Shown here: positions 8,940 through 17,715 of the stretch, piece by piece
Layout: every line of letters begins with the position of its first letter
How positions within the stretch are numbered: position 1 is the stretch's first letter
Assembly (NCBI GenBank): GCA_020725545.1
Contig: DYEV01000019.1
Span: 1 to 64,000, forward strand
Origin: Desulfobacca sp.
GTDB lineage: Bacteria; Desulfobacterota; Desulfobaccia; Desulfobaccales; Desulfobaccaceae
Direction of reading: 5' to 3'
Length of the DNA: 64,000 bases
Position numbers and translations under genes: made by a program
Notes under the pieces: generated by a model
Database searches by the model: none
Told to the model about the DNA's origin: nothing
What the model saw: only the letters and a program-made list of their open reading frames with translations

Positions 8940-9058
8940 TTGTTGCCCAGCTGCTATGAGGGGAGGGGGCCAGGGGGCCAGACCTCTGCCCCCTCTTCTA
9001 AAACCCCTCCCCAACCCTGCCACTGGCTTTGGGCTGCGCCACAAGCCCAAAAGAGGGT
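8940..9058 (+). repeat. GC-rich dispersed intergenic repeat (family B), copy 2
   Basis: Begins just after the sirtuin stop. It carries GAGGGGAGGGGGCCAGGGGG, then CCCCTCTTCTAAAACCCCTC, and ends with TTTGGGCTGCGCC. This is the best-formed copy of the family also seen after the acyl-CoA synthetase gene. Non-coding. Confidence 0.7.
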
Positions 9059-9096
9059 TTTTCGGTAACGCCCAGGGAAATAGAAGAGTTTATTAA

Positions 9097-9303
9097 CAAC
9101 CATTTAGTTTTCATCCGGAAAGGCCCTCATTCTTTAGGGGTCTTGACCCATGGCTGCGGCGCCGTTTGTGGAGTATCCTGCGCCAACGGAGTAAGAAAAA
9201 AGGCAGCAGCCGTGGTCGGGATCATCAGCGCGGGCCAAACAGCACCTTTCGGAAGCAGGGGCTTTTTAGCCTCGTAGAGGCCCATGCCGCCCTCTGGCCA
9301 TAA
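9097..9303 (+). pseudogene. C-terminal remnant of a group II intron reverse transcriptase/maturase
   Basis: Only the last ~60 residues of a maturase survive, open from 9097 to the TAA at 9301-9303. The recognisable features are the WLRRRLWSILRQ helix, the RGRDHQRGPN motif and the QGLFSLVEAHA ending, which I recall from the C-termini of bacterial group II intron maturases. The reverse transcriptase domain is absent. Upstream is an intergenic repeat, and the reading frame closes at 9094. The intron RNA domain V lies 27 nt downstream, in the correct order for an intron 3' end. Identification is by motif recall; a protein alignment would settle it. Confidence 0.75.
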
Positions 9304-9329
9304 TCTTGAGGTAAAACCACCAACTGGGA

Positions 9330-9408
9330 GAGCCGGATGCGGGAGACCCGCATGTCCGGTTCGGAGGAGGGAGGGGTCAGGTAACCGGCTCTTCCTAGCG
9401 CTATCGGC
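9330..9408 (+). mobile_element. Group II intron 3' end: domain V (9330-9362) plus probable domain VI
   Basis: At 9330-9362 a 33-nt hairpin folds as intron domain V. The lower stem GAGCCGG pairs with CCGGTTC, including the conserved G-U pair and the AGC catalytic triad position. A two-base GT bulge lies on the 3' side, then the upper stem ATGCGG/CCGCAT. The following GGAGGAGGGAGGGG...CTTCCTAGCGCTATC has the look of domain VI and the 3' splice end. Together with the maturase tail just upstream, this is a 5'-truncated, dead intron. Confidence 0.75.
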
Positions 9409-9500
9409 AGGAAATTGCTAACCACTAGCAACTGACCCCTGGCACAGGTTCGCGGCTTTGGCATTTTCCCGGCACTCGAAACGGGATTTTCTTAATACTC

Positions 9501-12242
9501 TTACCATAAGGATACCCCCCTTGGCGGTGGTTGCCGCCGCAGCCACCACTTGGCTAGTTCCACCACCGGGAGGAGGCTGAGGCTGACGCCGAGGGCCAGG
9601 AGCCAGTCATACCAGGACAAGGGGACGGTGTGGAAGAGGCGGCCCAGAGGCGGATAAACGACTACGCCCACGGTCATGGCCAGGGAGACGGCTACGGCGA
9701 TGAGCAGATAGCGGTTGGCCAACGGGCCGACGGTGAAGAGGGACAGGGTCAGGCTGCGGCAGTTGAAGGCGTTCACCAGTTCGGCAAACACCAGGGTGAT
9801 GAAAACCATGGTTTGGGCCCGTTCCAGGGCCGTGGTGGGGCTGGCGTCGGCGTCCGGGTTATAGAGATAATAATAGGCAAAGAGCGGCAGGATGAGCAGG
9901 GTCTTGTAGCCGGCCATGACGGCCATGAGGATGTTGACTGTTCTGGTAAAGACGCCTTCGTCAGGCGGGCGGGGCGGCCGGGACATGATGTCTGGAGCCT
10001 TGGGATCCACCCCCAGGGCCAGGGCTGGCAGGCCGTCGGTGGTGAGGTTGACCCAGAGGATCTGCAGGGCAATCAAGGGCATGGGCAGCCCCAGGAAAAA
10101 GGCGCCGGTGAGGATGACAATCTCGGCAAAGTTGCAACTGAGGAGGAAGACAAGATATTTTTTGATATTGTCAAAGATGGCCCGGCCTTCCTCCACGGCA
10201 GCCACCAGGGTGGCAAAATTGTCGTCGGCCAGGATCATGGCCGCGGTTTCTTTGGTCACCTCGGTGCCGGTAATCCCCATGGCCACGCCGATATCGGCCC
10301 GTTTCAGGGCTGGGGCGTCGTTGACGCCGTCGCCGGTCATGGCCACGACTTCCCCCTGAGCTTTTAAGATATCCACCAGCCGCAGTTTATGCTCCGGCGC
10401 CACCCGGGCGAAGACCCGGGTATGGGTCAGGGCGGCGGCCAGTTCCTGATCGCTCATCTGAGAGACCTCCCGGCCGGTGCAGACCGGCGGCGGTGCGGCT
10501 GATTTTTTTGTCAATCCCAAGTCCCGGGCGATGGCCGCGGCGGTGAGCGGATGGTCGCCGGTGACCATGATAACCTTGATACCGGCTTTATGGCATAAGG
10601 CCACGGCTTCTTTGGCCTCGGGGCGAGGCGGGTCGATCATGCCGGCCAAGCCGACCCAGACCAGATCGGCTTCTTCAGAAGCCGGGACCAGGGCCGGGAG
10701 GTCGGTAAAGCGGCGGTAGGCCAGAGCCAGGACCCGCATGGCGGCGCCGGCCAAGCGGGAATTCTCTGCTAGGATGGCCTGGCGCTGCTCTGCCGTGAGA
10801 GGTTGTTCGCCCTGTAGGGTCAGTATGCTGGTACAGTATGGCAGCAGGTTTTCCGGCGCCCCTTTCAGGCACATGAGGTAGCCGGTACGGTCCTGATGCA
10901 GGGTGCTCATGCGTTTCCGGTCGGAATCAAAGGGGATTTCCGCAACCCGGGGCCAGTCCTGGAGGAGGCGCTGATAGTCCAGGCCGGCCTTCAGGCCCAT
11001 GGTCAAGAGGGCCCCTTCGGTGGGGTCGCCCCGTAGGTGCCATTTGCCGTCTTCCGGGCGCAGGGAGGCGTCGTTGCACAATAAGGCAATGCGGGCAGCC
11101 TGGTGCAGGGCGGGGTTGGTCAGGGTCAGCTCCTGGTGATCCCGGCTGTGGAAAGCCCCGTGGGGTTCGTAGCCTGAACCGGTGACGTGGACCTCTTGGC
11201 CATCCAAAAAGAGGGCCCGGACGGTCATTTCATTTCTGGTGAGGGTGCCGGTTTTATCGGTGCAGATGACGGTGGTGCAGCCCATGGTCTCCACGGCCGG
11301 CAGGCGTTTGACAATGGCCCGCCTTTTGGCCATGCGGGTGGTGCCGATGGCCAGGGCGCCGGTAACCACGGCCGGCAGGGATTCGGGGACTGCCGCGACG
11401 GCCAGACTGATGCCCCAGATGAGCATGGGGAGCCAGCCGTAGCCTTTGGCCATCCCTAAGCCCACGGCGCCGGTGGCCACTCCCAAACAAATGATGCTCA
11501 AGACCCGGCCGATGAGGGTCAGGCGTCTCTCCAGGGGTGTCTTTTCTGGACTGACCTCTCCCAGGAGTTGGGCGATGCGGCCGAATTCGCTGCCCATGCC
11601 GGTGGCGGTGACCACTCCCAAGCCCCGGCCGTAGGTAGCCACAGTGCCGCCAAAGACCATGCCGTGCTGGTCGGCGATGGGAGTATCGACGGCCGGCGCC
11701 GGGTCACTGGTTTTGACCACCGGGGTGGATTCGCCAGTGAGAATGGCTTCGTCCACCATGAGATTGACGGCCTGCAAAATGCGGGCGTCGGCGGCGATGC
11801 GGTCGCCGGTATGGATGAGGAGGACATCGCCGGGGACTACCTCCCGGGCAGGAATCACTATCTCATCGCCGTCCCGCAGAACGGTGGCGTGGGGTGCGGC
11901 CATTTCCTGGAGCGCCGCAGCTGCCTGTTCGGCCCGATACTCCTGAAAAAAGCCCAGGATGACGCAGGCCACAATAATAGCCAGGATGACGGCCGCGTCC
12001 AGGTGTTCGCCCAAGAGGAAGGAAATCCCGGTAGCGATGATGAGGATGACCATGAGCAGGTTAAAGAACTGGCGCAGCAAGATCACGAGGGGGGAAATTT
12101 TTTTCCCATGGATGAGTTCGTTGGGGCCGTATTGGGCCAAGCGGGCCTCGACCTCTTCCTGGGACAGTCCCTGGGGACTGGAGGCCAGAGCGGCGAGAAC
12201 GGCCTCGGCGGCCATGGTATGGTAAGGCGGCTTGGTAGTCAT
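9501..12242 (-). CDS. P-type ATPase, Ca2+/cation-transporting (P2A type)
   Basis: Ion-pumping ATPase of the SERCA-like P2A class, 913 aa, inner membrane. The phosphorylated Asp is D329 in CTDKTGTLT; TGDGVNDAPALK marks the hinge. Residues that bind calcium in SERCA are conserved: Glu in M4 (PESLP, usually PEGLP), N-x-x-E in M5 (CNFAEI), and N..TD in M6 (NLTTDGLP). Efflux of Ca2+ or another divalent cation is the likely job. I chose the ATG at 12242 because it overlaps the tlyA stop (ATGA) behind a GAGG site. The in-frame start 27 nt further up would lie inside tlyA. Confidence 0.9.
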   Translation of the reverse strand: MTTKPPYHTMAAEAVLAALASSPQGLSQEEVEARLAQYGPNELIHGKKISPLVILLRQFFNLLMVILIIATGISFLLGEHLDAAVILAIIVACVILGFFQEYRAEQAAAALQEMAAPHATVLRDGDEIVIPAREVVPGDVLLIHTGDRIAADARILQAVNLMVDEAILTGESTPVVKTSDPAPAVDTPIADQHGMVFGGTVATYGRGLGVVTATGMGSEFGRIAQLLGEVSPEKTPLERRLTLIGRVLSIICLGVATGAVGLGMAKGYGWLPMLIWGISLAVAAVPESLPAVVTGALAIGTTRMAKRRAIVKRLPAVETMGCTTVICTDKTGTLTRNEMTVRALFLDGQEVHVTGSGYEPHGAFHSRDHQELTLTNPALHQAARIALLCNDASLRPEDGKWHLRGDPTEGALLTMGLKAGLDYQRLLQDWPRVAEIPFDSDRKRMSTLHQDRTGYLMCLKGAPENLLPYCTSILTLQGEQPLTAEQRQAILAENSRLAGAAMRVLALAYRRFTDLPALVPASEEADLVWVGLAGMIDPPRPEAKEAVALCHKAGIKVIMVTGDHPLTAAAIARDLGLTKKSAAPPPVCTGREVSQMSDQELAAALTHTRVFARVAPEHKLRLVDILKAQGEVVAMTGDGVNDAPALKRADIGVAMGITGTEVTKETAAMILADDNFATLVAAVEEGRAIFDNIKKYLVFLLSCNFAEIVILTGAFFLGLPMPLIALQILWVNLTTDGLPALALGVDPKAPDIMSRPPRPPDEGVFTRTVNILMAVMAGYKTLLILPLFAYYYLYNPDADASPTTALERAQTMVFITLVFAELVNAFNCRSLTLSLFTVGPLANRYLLIAVAVSLAMTVGVVVYPPLGRLFHTVPLSWYDWLLALGVSLSLLPVVELAKWWLRRQPPPRGVSLW

Positions 12243-13006
12243 AGAACCTCGTTGGGGTTTGTTTGGCAATATATTAAGTATTCCTGATTCCCTTTGGGGC
12301 CGAGAAGGGGGGAGGGCAGGACGCCGTGGACCTTCAGCTCCAGGGCTCGGGCCAAAAGCCCGATATCAGTAACCACCTGCTGCTGCAGGGCCGGGTCCCG
12401 GACGACGCCGCCTTTGCCCACCTTGCCTTTGCCCACCTCAAACTGGGGCTTGATGAGGGCCAGCAGGGCGCCGCCGGGTTTCAGAAACTGGAGCACCTGA
12501 GGGAGTACCAGCTTCAGGGAGATAAAGGAGACGTCCACCACAGCCAGGTCAACCTTCTCAGGGATGGCTTCCGGTGCTAAGTGGCGGATATTGGTGCGTT
12601 CCAGGAGGATCACCCGGGGGTCCTGGCGGAGTTGCCAGGCCAGTTGGCCATAGCCCACGTCGACGCCATAGACGCGGGCCGCGCCGCGTTGCAGAAGGCA
12701 ATGGGTGAAGCCGCCGGTGGAGATGCCCACGTCCAGGGCTACCAGCCCGGTGACGTCCAGCTGGAAATAATCCAGGGCCGCCGCCAGCTTAAGGCCGCCC
12801 CGGCTGACATAGGGGGGCGGGGCGGCTTTGACGGTGATACTGGCGGTGGTCGGCACCAAAGCCCCGGTTTTGGTAACGGGGAAGCCGTTTACCAAAACGT
12901 CTCCGGCCAGGATGAGGGCGCGGGCCTGCTCCCGGGCCGGGGCCAGACCTCGGGCCACGAGGAGGCGGTCCAAGCGGATTTTATCAGAAGACGGTGTGTT
13001 CGGCAT
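12239..13006 (-). CDS. tlyA: rRNA 2'-O-methyltransferase TlyA
   Basis: Predicted TlyA, methylating ribose 2'-OH groups of 16S and/or 23S rRNA with SAM; 255 aa from the ATG at 13006. An S4 RNA-binding domain occupies about residues 10-70 (RLDRLLVARGLAPAREQA). A Rossmann methyltransferase of the FtsJ type begins at ALDVGISTGGFTHCLLQRGA. A TTG three codons upstream is an alternative start. It is translationally coupled to the downstream cation ATPase (4-nt overlap). There is no sign of a hemolysin role beyond the historical family name. Confidence 0.92.
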   Translation of the reverse strand: MPNTPSSDKIRLDRLLVARGLAPAREQARALILAGDVLVNGFPVTKTGALVPTTASITVKAAPPPYVSRGGLKLAAALDYFQLDVTGLVALDVGISTGGFTHCLLQRGAARVYGVDVGYGQLAWQLRQDPRVILLERTNIRHLAPEAIPEKVDLAVVDVSFISLKLVLPQVLQFLKPGGALLALIKPQFEVGKGKVGKGGVVRDPALQQQVVTDIGLLARALELKVHGVLPSPLLGPKGNQEYLIYCQTNPNEVL

Positions 13007-13245
13007 CTCAAGCAAGCGAGGGCAGAACCTTGAGAAAAATTGTGCAAATATTGCCTTATTAGCATATACTATGAATTAGAGGGAAAACAAGCTTAAGCGG
13101 TCGAGATGTTGGCGCGGTGGGAGCATTTCTGGATTTTTGCTAGTCGGATTGGCAAGCGGTGCCCAGGTGTCAACATCCCCGGCCCGCTCCTCTGAGAAAA
13201 CCTTGTGCTGAGTCTCGGATTGGCTGTTGCCCACAAATATCTGCC

Positions 13246-14559
13246 ATGTCCACTGCAACACCGAAAGCATTGGTTATTGACGACGATAAGGCCATGTTGG
13301 ACGCCTGTCAGCAGATCCTGACCCGGCTGGGCTTCCAGGTGGCGTTGGCGGCCACCGGCCGGCAGGGTCTGGAGCTGATGGCCCGGGATCCCTATGATCT
13401 GGTCCTCCTGGATCTGGTGATGCCTGACCAGAACGGCGTGGAGATCCTCAAACGTCTCAAGGCCATGTATCCACAAACGCAGGTGATCATTATCACCGGT
13501 TATGGCACCATTGCCGCGGCTGTGGAGACCGTAAAGCTGGGCGCCTTTGATTTTCTGCCCAAACCGTTTACCCCTGATGATCTCCGGCAAGTGGTGAAGC
13601 GGGCTTTGGAAAAACCCCTGGAGATGCCGACGCTGGACCGACAGGAGATTGTCTATGCCAGTGAGGCCATGGCCCGGATACTGGCCATGGTGGAGCGGGT
13701 CGCCCCCAGCGACAGTACTGTTCTGATCACCGGCGAATCAGGTACCGGCAAAGGGCTGATTGCCCAGAAGATTCATGGTCTCAGCAACCGCCGCCTGGAG
13801 CCTTTTGTGACGGTGGATTGCGGCACGTTGGTGGAAACCCTTTTCGAGAGCGAACTCTTCGGCCATGTCAAAGGGGCTTTTACCGGCGCCAATGCCAATA
13901 AGATCGGCAAATTCGAGTTGGCCCACGGCGGCACCCTGTTTTTTGATGAAATCAGCAATATCAGTCTGGAGGTCCAGGCCAAGCTGCTCCGGGCCGTGCA
14001 GGAGAGAAAAATCTCCCGGGTCGGCAGCCATCGGGTGATTTCGGTGGACGTGCGGCTGATCGCGGCCACCAACCGGGATCTGGCCCGGGCCATCCGGGAG
14101 GGCAGCTTCCGGGAGGACCTCTTTTACCGGCTCAACGTGGTCTCCATTCACATTCCGCCGCTCAGGCAGCGCAAAGAAGACATCCCGCTGTTGGCAGCCC
14201 ATTTTTTGGCAAAATTCAATAAACGTCTGAAAAAATCGGTCCAGGGTTTTACGCCTGAAGCTCTGGACATGATGCTGAACTACCATTGGCCGGGCAATGT
14301 CCGGGAACTGGAAAACATGGTAGAGCGGTTGGTGGTCTTCAGCGTCGGGCCGTATCTGGAGGTGGCGGATCTGGCCTTCTCCGGCGTGGATTTTGTGGCG
14401 CCCAGCGATGGCGATACCGTAAGTCTGAAAGATATGGAACGGGATCATATCCGCCGGGTGCTGCAGCAGTGTGAGGGCCGCCGGGCTGATACCGCCCGCC
14501 TCCTGGGCATTGATCGCAAGACCCTGCGGGAAAAACTGAAACGCTACCAGATCGACTAG
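13246..14559 (+). CDS. Orphan NtrC-family sigma54-dependent response regulator
   Basis: Enhancer-binding activator, 437 aa from the ATG at 13246 (the frame is open further up, but the receiver fold starts here). A receiver domain spans ~1-120 with phospho-acceptor Asp56. The AAA+ domain has Walker A GESGTGKG and the sigma54-contacting GAFTGA loop at 210-215. The C-terminal Fis-type helix-turn-helix ends at DRKTLREKLKRYQID. No histidine kinase is adjacent, so its sensor is elsewhere. Two canonical sigma54 promoters occur in this window (19611 and 41481), one of them 5 kb away; whether it controls either is untested. Confidence 0.93.
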   Translation: MSTATPKALVIDDDKAMLDACQQILTRLGFQVALAATGRQGLELMARDPYDLVLLDLVMPDQNGVEILKRLKAMYPQTQVIIITGYGTIAAAVETVKLGAFDFLPKPFTPDDLRQVVKRALEKPLEMPTLDRQEIVYASEAMARILAMVERVAPSDSTVLITGESGTGKGLIAQKIHGLSNRRLEPFVTVDCGTLVETLFESELFGHVKGAFTGANANKIGKFELAHGGTLFFDEISNISLEVQAKLLRAVQERKISRVGSHRVISVDVRLIAATNRDLARAIREGSFREDLFYRLNVVSIHIPPLRQRKEDIPLLAAHFLAKFNKRLKKSVQGFTPEALDMMLNYHWPGNVRELENMVERLVVFSVGPYLEVADLAFSGVDFVAPSDGDTVSLKDMERDHIRRVLQQCEGRRADTARLLGIDRKTLREKLKRYQID

Positions 14560-14598
14560 CCGCAGGCTGGGAGAGATTGGATGAGAAATCGGGAGAAT

Positions 14599-14630
14599 AA
14601 AGCGCCTGGAAAGCTAAGGCGCTTTTTTCT
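14599..14630 (+). terminator. Rho-independent terminator after the sigma54 regulator
   Basis: AAGCGCC (14600-14606) pairs with GGCGCTT (14618-14624) across an 11-nt loop and runs into TTTTTT. It lies 40 nt beyond the regulator's stop codon. Confidence 0.85.
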
Positions 14631-14645
14631 TGGCTTGAGGGTGCC

Positions 14646-16904
14646 ATGATCCTGCTGTACGGGGCTTTGACCTTAGTGGCGCAGGTCATGCTGCTGCGGG
14701 AATTTCTCCTGCTGGCCCGGGGCAATGAGATATTTCTGGGGCTGGGATTGTGGACCTGGCTGGCGTGGACCGGCCTGGGGAGTCTGTGGGGTGGCCGTTT
14801 GGCTGCCAGGACCACCATTTCCCGGCATCTGCTGGCACAGCTGTTGGCATTGTTGGCCGTCAGCCTGCCGCTCACCATGCTCGTCAGCCGGGCGCTGCCC
14901 ACGGTGTTGGGCTGGCACCTGGGGGTGGCGCCCAGTTTTGGCCGCCTGGCGTTCTGGTATGCGGTGCTCAGCGGTCCCTTGTGCCTCGTCTCCGGCCTTT
15001 TTTTCCCGCTGGCTTGCCGGTGGCGGCAGGGGCAGGAAGGGGTGGTGGGCCTGGTGGGGAAGGTCTATGGCTGGGACGCCTTGGGGATGGGCTTGGGTGG
15101 CGGCCTTTTACAGGTGCTGCTTTGGGGTCGCTGGGATAGTCTGTGGCTGGCTCTGGGGTGGTGCCTGGCTCTGGTCTTGTTTTTGGCGGGACTGCTGCTG
15201 GCTCGCCCCCGCCCTCGCCGTCCCTGGATCCTGGTGGTAGCGGTGGTTGTCCTGCTCGGGTTTGGACTCGCCGCTTTTTTCCATCTGCCGGCGGCCAGCC
15301 GGCGCTGGCAGTGGCCCCACCGCACTGTCCTGACCGTTGTAGAAACTCCCTTCAGCGTCTGGACGGCCACGCAGGAGGCGGAGCAGACCAGTTTTGCGGC
15401 CAACGGTCTTTGGTTTTTCAGTTATCCCGATCCTCAAAATGCAGAAGAGCAGGTGCATTATGCCCTGCTGCAACACCCGCAACCCGAGGCGGTGCTGTTG
15501 TTGGGGAGCGGCGTTGCCGGTCTGGCCGGGGAAATCTTGAAAACCAAGACAGTGCAGCGTTTGGACTATGTGGAGTTGGATCCCCGCCTCATCGAAGTGG
15601 CCCAAGCGATCCTGCCCGACTCAGCCTGGCAGCCGTTCCGAGATAAGCGATTGCGCCTGATTTTTGAGGATGGCCGCCGGTTTATACGGCGGGGTGAGGG
15701 TCGCTATGACGTCATCATCATGGCCCTGCCGGAGCCCAGCAATGCCCTTCTGAACCGCTTTTACACCCGGGAATTTTTTCAGGACGTCAAAGTTCGCCTG
15801 CAGCCGCAAGGTGTTTTTAGCTTTGGACTGCCGGGCGCGGCAACCGGCCTCAGTCCGGCCCGCCGGAGTTTTCTAGGCCTGGCGGCGGCAACGCTGCGGC
15901 AGGTGTTTCCCGCGGTGTTGGTCCAACCGGGGGTAACTTGGCGGTTTTTTGCCTCACCCCAGGTCGGTTTGCTAACGTCCGATCCAGAAATTCTCTCAAA
16001 CCGGCGGGCAGCCCGGCACCTGGATCTCCTCTATGTCCGGGAATATTATCTCCGGGCCAATCTGTCGCCGGCCCGTTTGGCCTACGCCCAACAGATGCTG
16101 CAGGTGCCCGAGGTAATCATCAATACGGATGGGCGTCCCTGGGGTTTGTATTATGGCCTGCTGCTGGCCGGTCTGGAGGCCGACAGTTGGCTGCCCCAGG
16201 TGCTGCGGGGGCTGCGGCAGGTGGGGATGGGCAATCTGTATGCCGCTCTGGTCCTGCTGACCGTGGCCATCTGGCTGTGGAGCTGGCGGCAGCGCCGCCG
16301 CGGCGGGCAATTACCCTATGTCTACGCGGTCTTTACTATGGGCGTCGGGGTCATGGCGCTGGAGATGGTGGTCCTTATCCTCTTCCAGGTGACTTTGGGG
16401 TATCTCTACGGCCAGCTGAGTCTGCTGTTGGCCGCGTTTATGGTGGGGATGGCCGGCGGTGCGTATCTGGCGGGGGCCGGTCTGGCCCGGGGAACTCCAG
16501 CCCGTCCGCTGGCGTGGGGTTGTCAGGCCGGTCTGGCTGTCCTCCTGGGCGCCCTGGGGACCAGCCTGCCCTGGCTCCTGAACCTGCCATGGCTGCGGGA
16601 AGACGGCTGGGGCCAGCTGAGTTTTGCTCTGATCCTCCTGCTGGGCGGGCTGCTCGCCGGGGGAGTTTTCGCGGCCCAGGCAGAAATGAGCCGCCAGCAG
16701 GGGGCCACACTGGCGTTGAGCGCCGGGCAGCTGTACGCCGTGGACCTGCTGGGTGCCACCCTGGGGACCTTGGGTGTCGGTTTCCTGCTCATTCCCTGCT
16801 TCGGCCCCGCCCAGGCTCTCATAATCGGCGCGGCGGCCCAGGTCTCGGCCGTGCTGGTGGGCGTCACCATCAGAGGCGCGGCGCCTGGCCGGCCGTTGTC
16901 TTAG
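14646..16904 (+). CDS. Polytopic membrane protein with spermidine-synthase-like domain
   Basis: Fused membrane protein, 752 aa. About seven hydrophobic helices (residues ~1-225) precede a soluble Rossmann domain (~225-480) and a second block of helices (~525-750). The Rossmann part has VLLLGSGVAGLAGEIL and the acidic DYVELDPRLIEVA as in aminopropyltransferases. However, where spermidine synthases have the catalytic D-(S/T)-x-D-P stretch, this protein has ALPEPSNALLN, so polyamine synthesis is doubtful. GAGGG precedes the ATG. It stands alone behind a terminator. Annotated as a fused MFS/spermidine synthase in family terms; true role unknown. Confidence 0.75.
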   Translation: MILLYGALTLVAQVMLLREFLLLARGNEIFLGLGLWTWLAWTGLGSLWGGRLAARTTISRHLLAQLLALLAVSLPLTMLVSRALPTVLGWHLGVAPSFGRLAFWYAVLSGPLCLVSGLFFPLACRWRQGQEGVVGLVGKVYGWDALGMGLGGGLLQVLLWGRWDSLWLALGWCLALVLFLAGLLLARPRPRRPWILVVAVVVLLGFGLAAFFHLPAASRRWQWPHRTVLTVVETPFSVWTATQEAEQTSFAANGLWFFSYPDPQNAEEQVHYALLQHPQPEAVLLLGSGVAGLAGEILKTKTVQRLDYVELDPRLIEVAQAILPDSAWQPFRDKRLRLIFEDGRRFIRRGEGRYDVIIMALPEPSNALLNRFYTREFFQDVKVRLQPQGVFSFGLPGAATGLSPARRSFLGLAAATLRQVFPAVLVQPGVTWRFFASPQVGLLTSDPEILSNRRAARHLDLLYVREYYLRANLSPARLAYAQQMLQVPEVIINTDGRPWGLYYGLLLAGLEADSWLPQVLRGLRQVGMGNLYAALVLLTVAIWLWSWRQRRRGGQLPYVYAVFTMGVGVMALEMVVLILFQVTLGYLYGQLSLLLAAFMVGMAGGAYLAGAGLARGTPARPLAWGCQAGLAVLLGALGTSLPWLLNLPWLREDGWGQLSFALILLLGGLLAGGVFAAQAEMSRQQGATLALSAGQLYAVDLLGATLGTLGVGFLLIPCFGPAQALIIGAAAQVSAVLVGVTIRGAAPGRPLS

Positions 16905-16919
16905 CAGCTTTTTGATACC

Positions 16920-17035
16920 AATGAGCTTTCAAATGGCAACTATCATTTATTCCCCTCTCCACCCGCTTGGAGGAGAAAGACAGGGTGAGGGGGAAAAATA
17001 GCCGGTTGCTTGGAAACTGGTATGAGATGGATTGG
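16920..17035. repeat. Imperfect inverted-repeat intergenic element
   Basis: CCCCTCTCCACCC and GGGTGAGGGGG face each other across ~25 nt. They are flanked by GATACCAATGAGCTTTC on the left and a loosely matching inverted GGAAACTGGTATGAG on the right. It resembles common palindromic intergenic repeats and has no coding potential. Confidence 0.45.
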
Positions 17036-17076
17036 GGGAGCCAGGGTATACAGCCCCTTGCCCCAACCCACAGCTC

Positions 17077-17637
17077 TTAGGATGAGGTTGGCGGCGCGGC
17101 TTCCACCTGCTGGCGAAACTCGGTTAAGCCCTGGGGAATCAGCCGACGGATAAAGATCTGCCGTTCGCTGGGGATCTCTTGCTGGTAGTCGGCAAAAGCG
17201 GGATGATCGGGGCGCAGGGCCGGAGATGGCGTGGCGCCGCCGGGGGCAGCCGTGGCCAGATTTTCCACCAGGACGATGAGGGGTTGGGAGGCCTCGGGCA
17301 GCTCCTCCACCCAGCCCAGACGGCGCAGTACCTCGAAGCGGCAATAATCCAGGAGGCGCAGGGAAATATCCAAAACCTGTTGTTTGATCTGGCTGGGGAG
17401 ATCATCCAGGATGAAACGGGTGGAGGTCCCCCAGCCGCGGGCGCCCATGACCAGATCAAAAATAACATAGAGATGGTCATCGCCGGGGGTGGCCAAAAAG
17501 AGGAGGGTGCGGTCACTCAAGTCGCACAGCCGGGTCTGGGGCCCAAATTCTTCCCGAAACCGGGCCAGCCAGGTGCGAAAGCCTTGATCTGCCGCCAACT
17601 TGCGGCGGAATTGCTCCAGTTCGATGACTGCGGCCAT
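17077..17637 (-). CDS. Hypothetical protein, 186 aa
   Basis: Not recognised. A soluble, mixed alpha/beta composition without signal peptide or membrane helix. The middle section (about residues 40-75) has alternating hydrophobic strands (LLFLATPGDDHLYVIFDLVM), and an Arg/Gln-rich C-terminal part follows. It contains two cysteines, not in a metal-binding pattern. It stands between two repeat-containing gaps, oriented like pgsA and miaA further right. Codon usage looks like its neighbours, and the single uninterrupted frame supports a real gene. Confidence 0.65.
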   Translation of the reverse strand: MAAVIELEQFRRKLAADQGFRTWLARFREEFGPQTRLCDLSDRTLLFLATPGDDHLYVIFDLVMGARGWGTSTRFILDDLPSQIKQQVLDISLRLLDYCRFEVLRRLGWVEELPEASQPLIVLVENLATAAPGGATPSPALRPDHPAFADYQQEIPSERQIFIRRLIPQGLTEFRQQVEAAPPTSS

Positions 17638-17651
17638 GGCATCCTGAAAAG

Positions 17652-17715
17652 ACGGTTGTCAGTTGATAGTTGTTAGTTGATAGTTCCTAGTTGATGGTTA
17701 GAAGTTATCTGTTGT
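17652..17715. repeat. Heptamer-type direct repeats (AGTTGATAGTTGTTAGTTGAT...)
   Basis: Iterated GTTGATA/GTTGTTA/GTTGATG units upstream of the 186-aa gene. The complementary pattern (GACAACTGACAACC) recurs at 25626-25692. This short, slipped repeat is common in bacterial intergenic DNA. No function is evident. Confidence 0.6.

Noticed and set aside
9029-9277. 82-aa + strand frame over the intron remnant
   Set aside because: It is a different frame from the maturase tail (9097-9303), whose motifs are recognisable. This one has none and begins inside the GC-rich repeat.
9630-12287. Long + strand frames opposite the P-type ATPase
   Set aside because: They mirror the ATPase codons and contain no domain; the ATPase motifs on the - strand are unambiguous.
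14646-16904. Calling this gene a spermidine synthase
   Set aside because: The catalytic Asp segment is missing and membrane helices flank the domain, so only a family resemblance is claimed.
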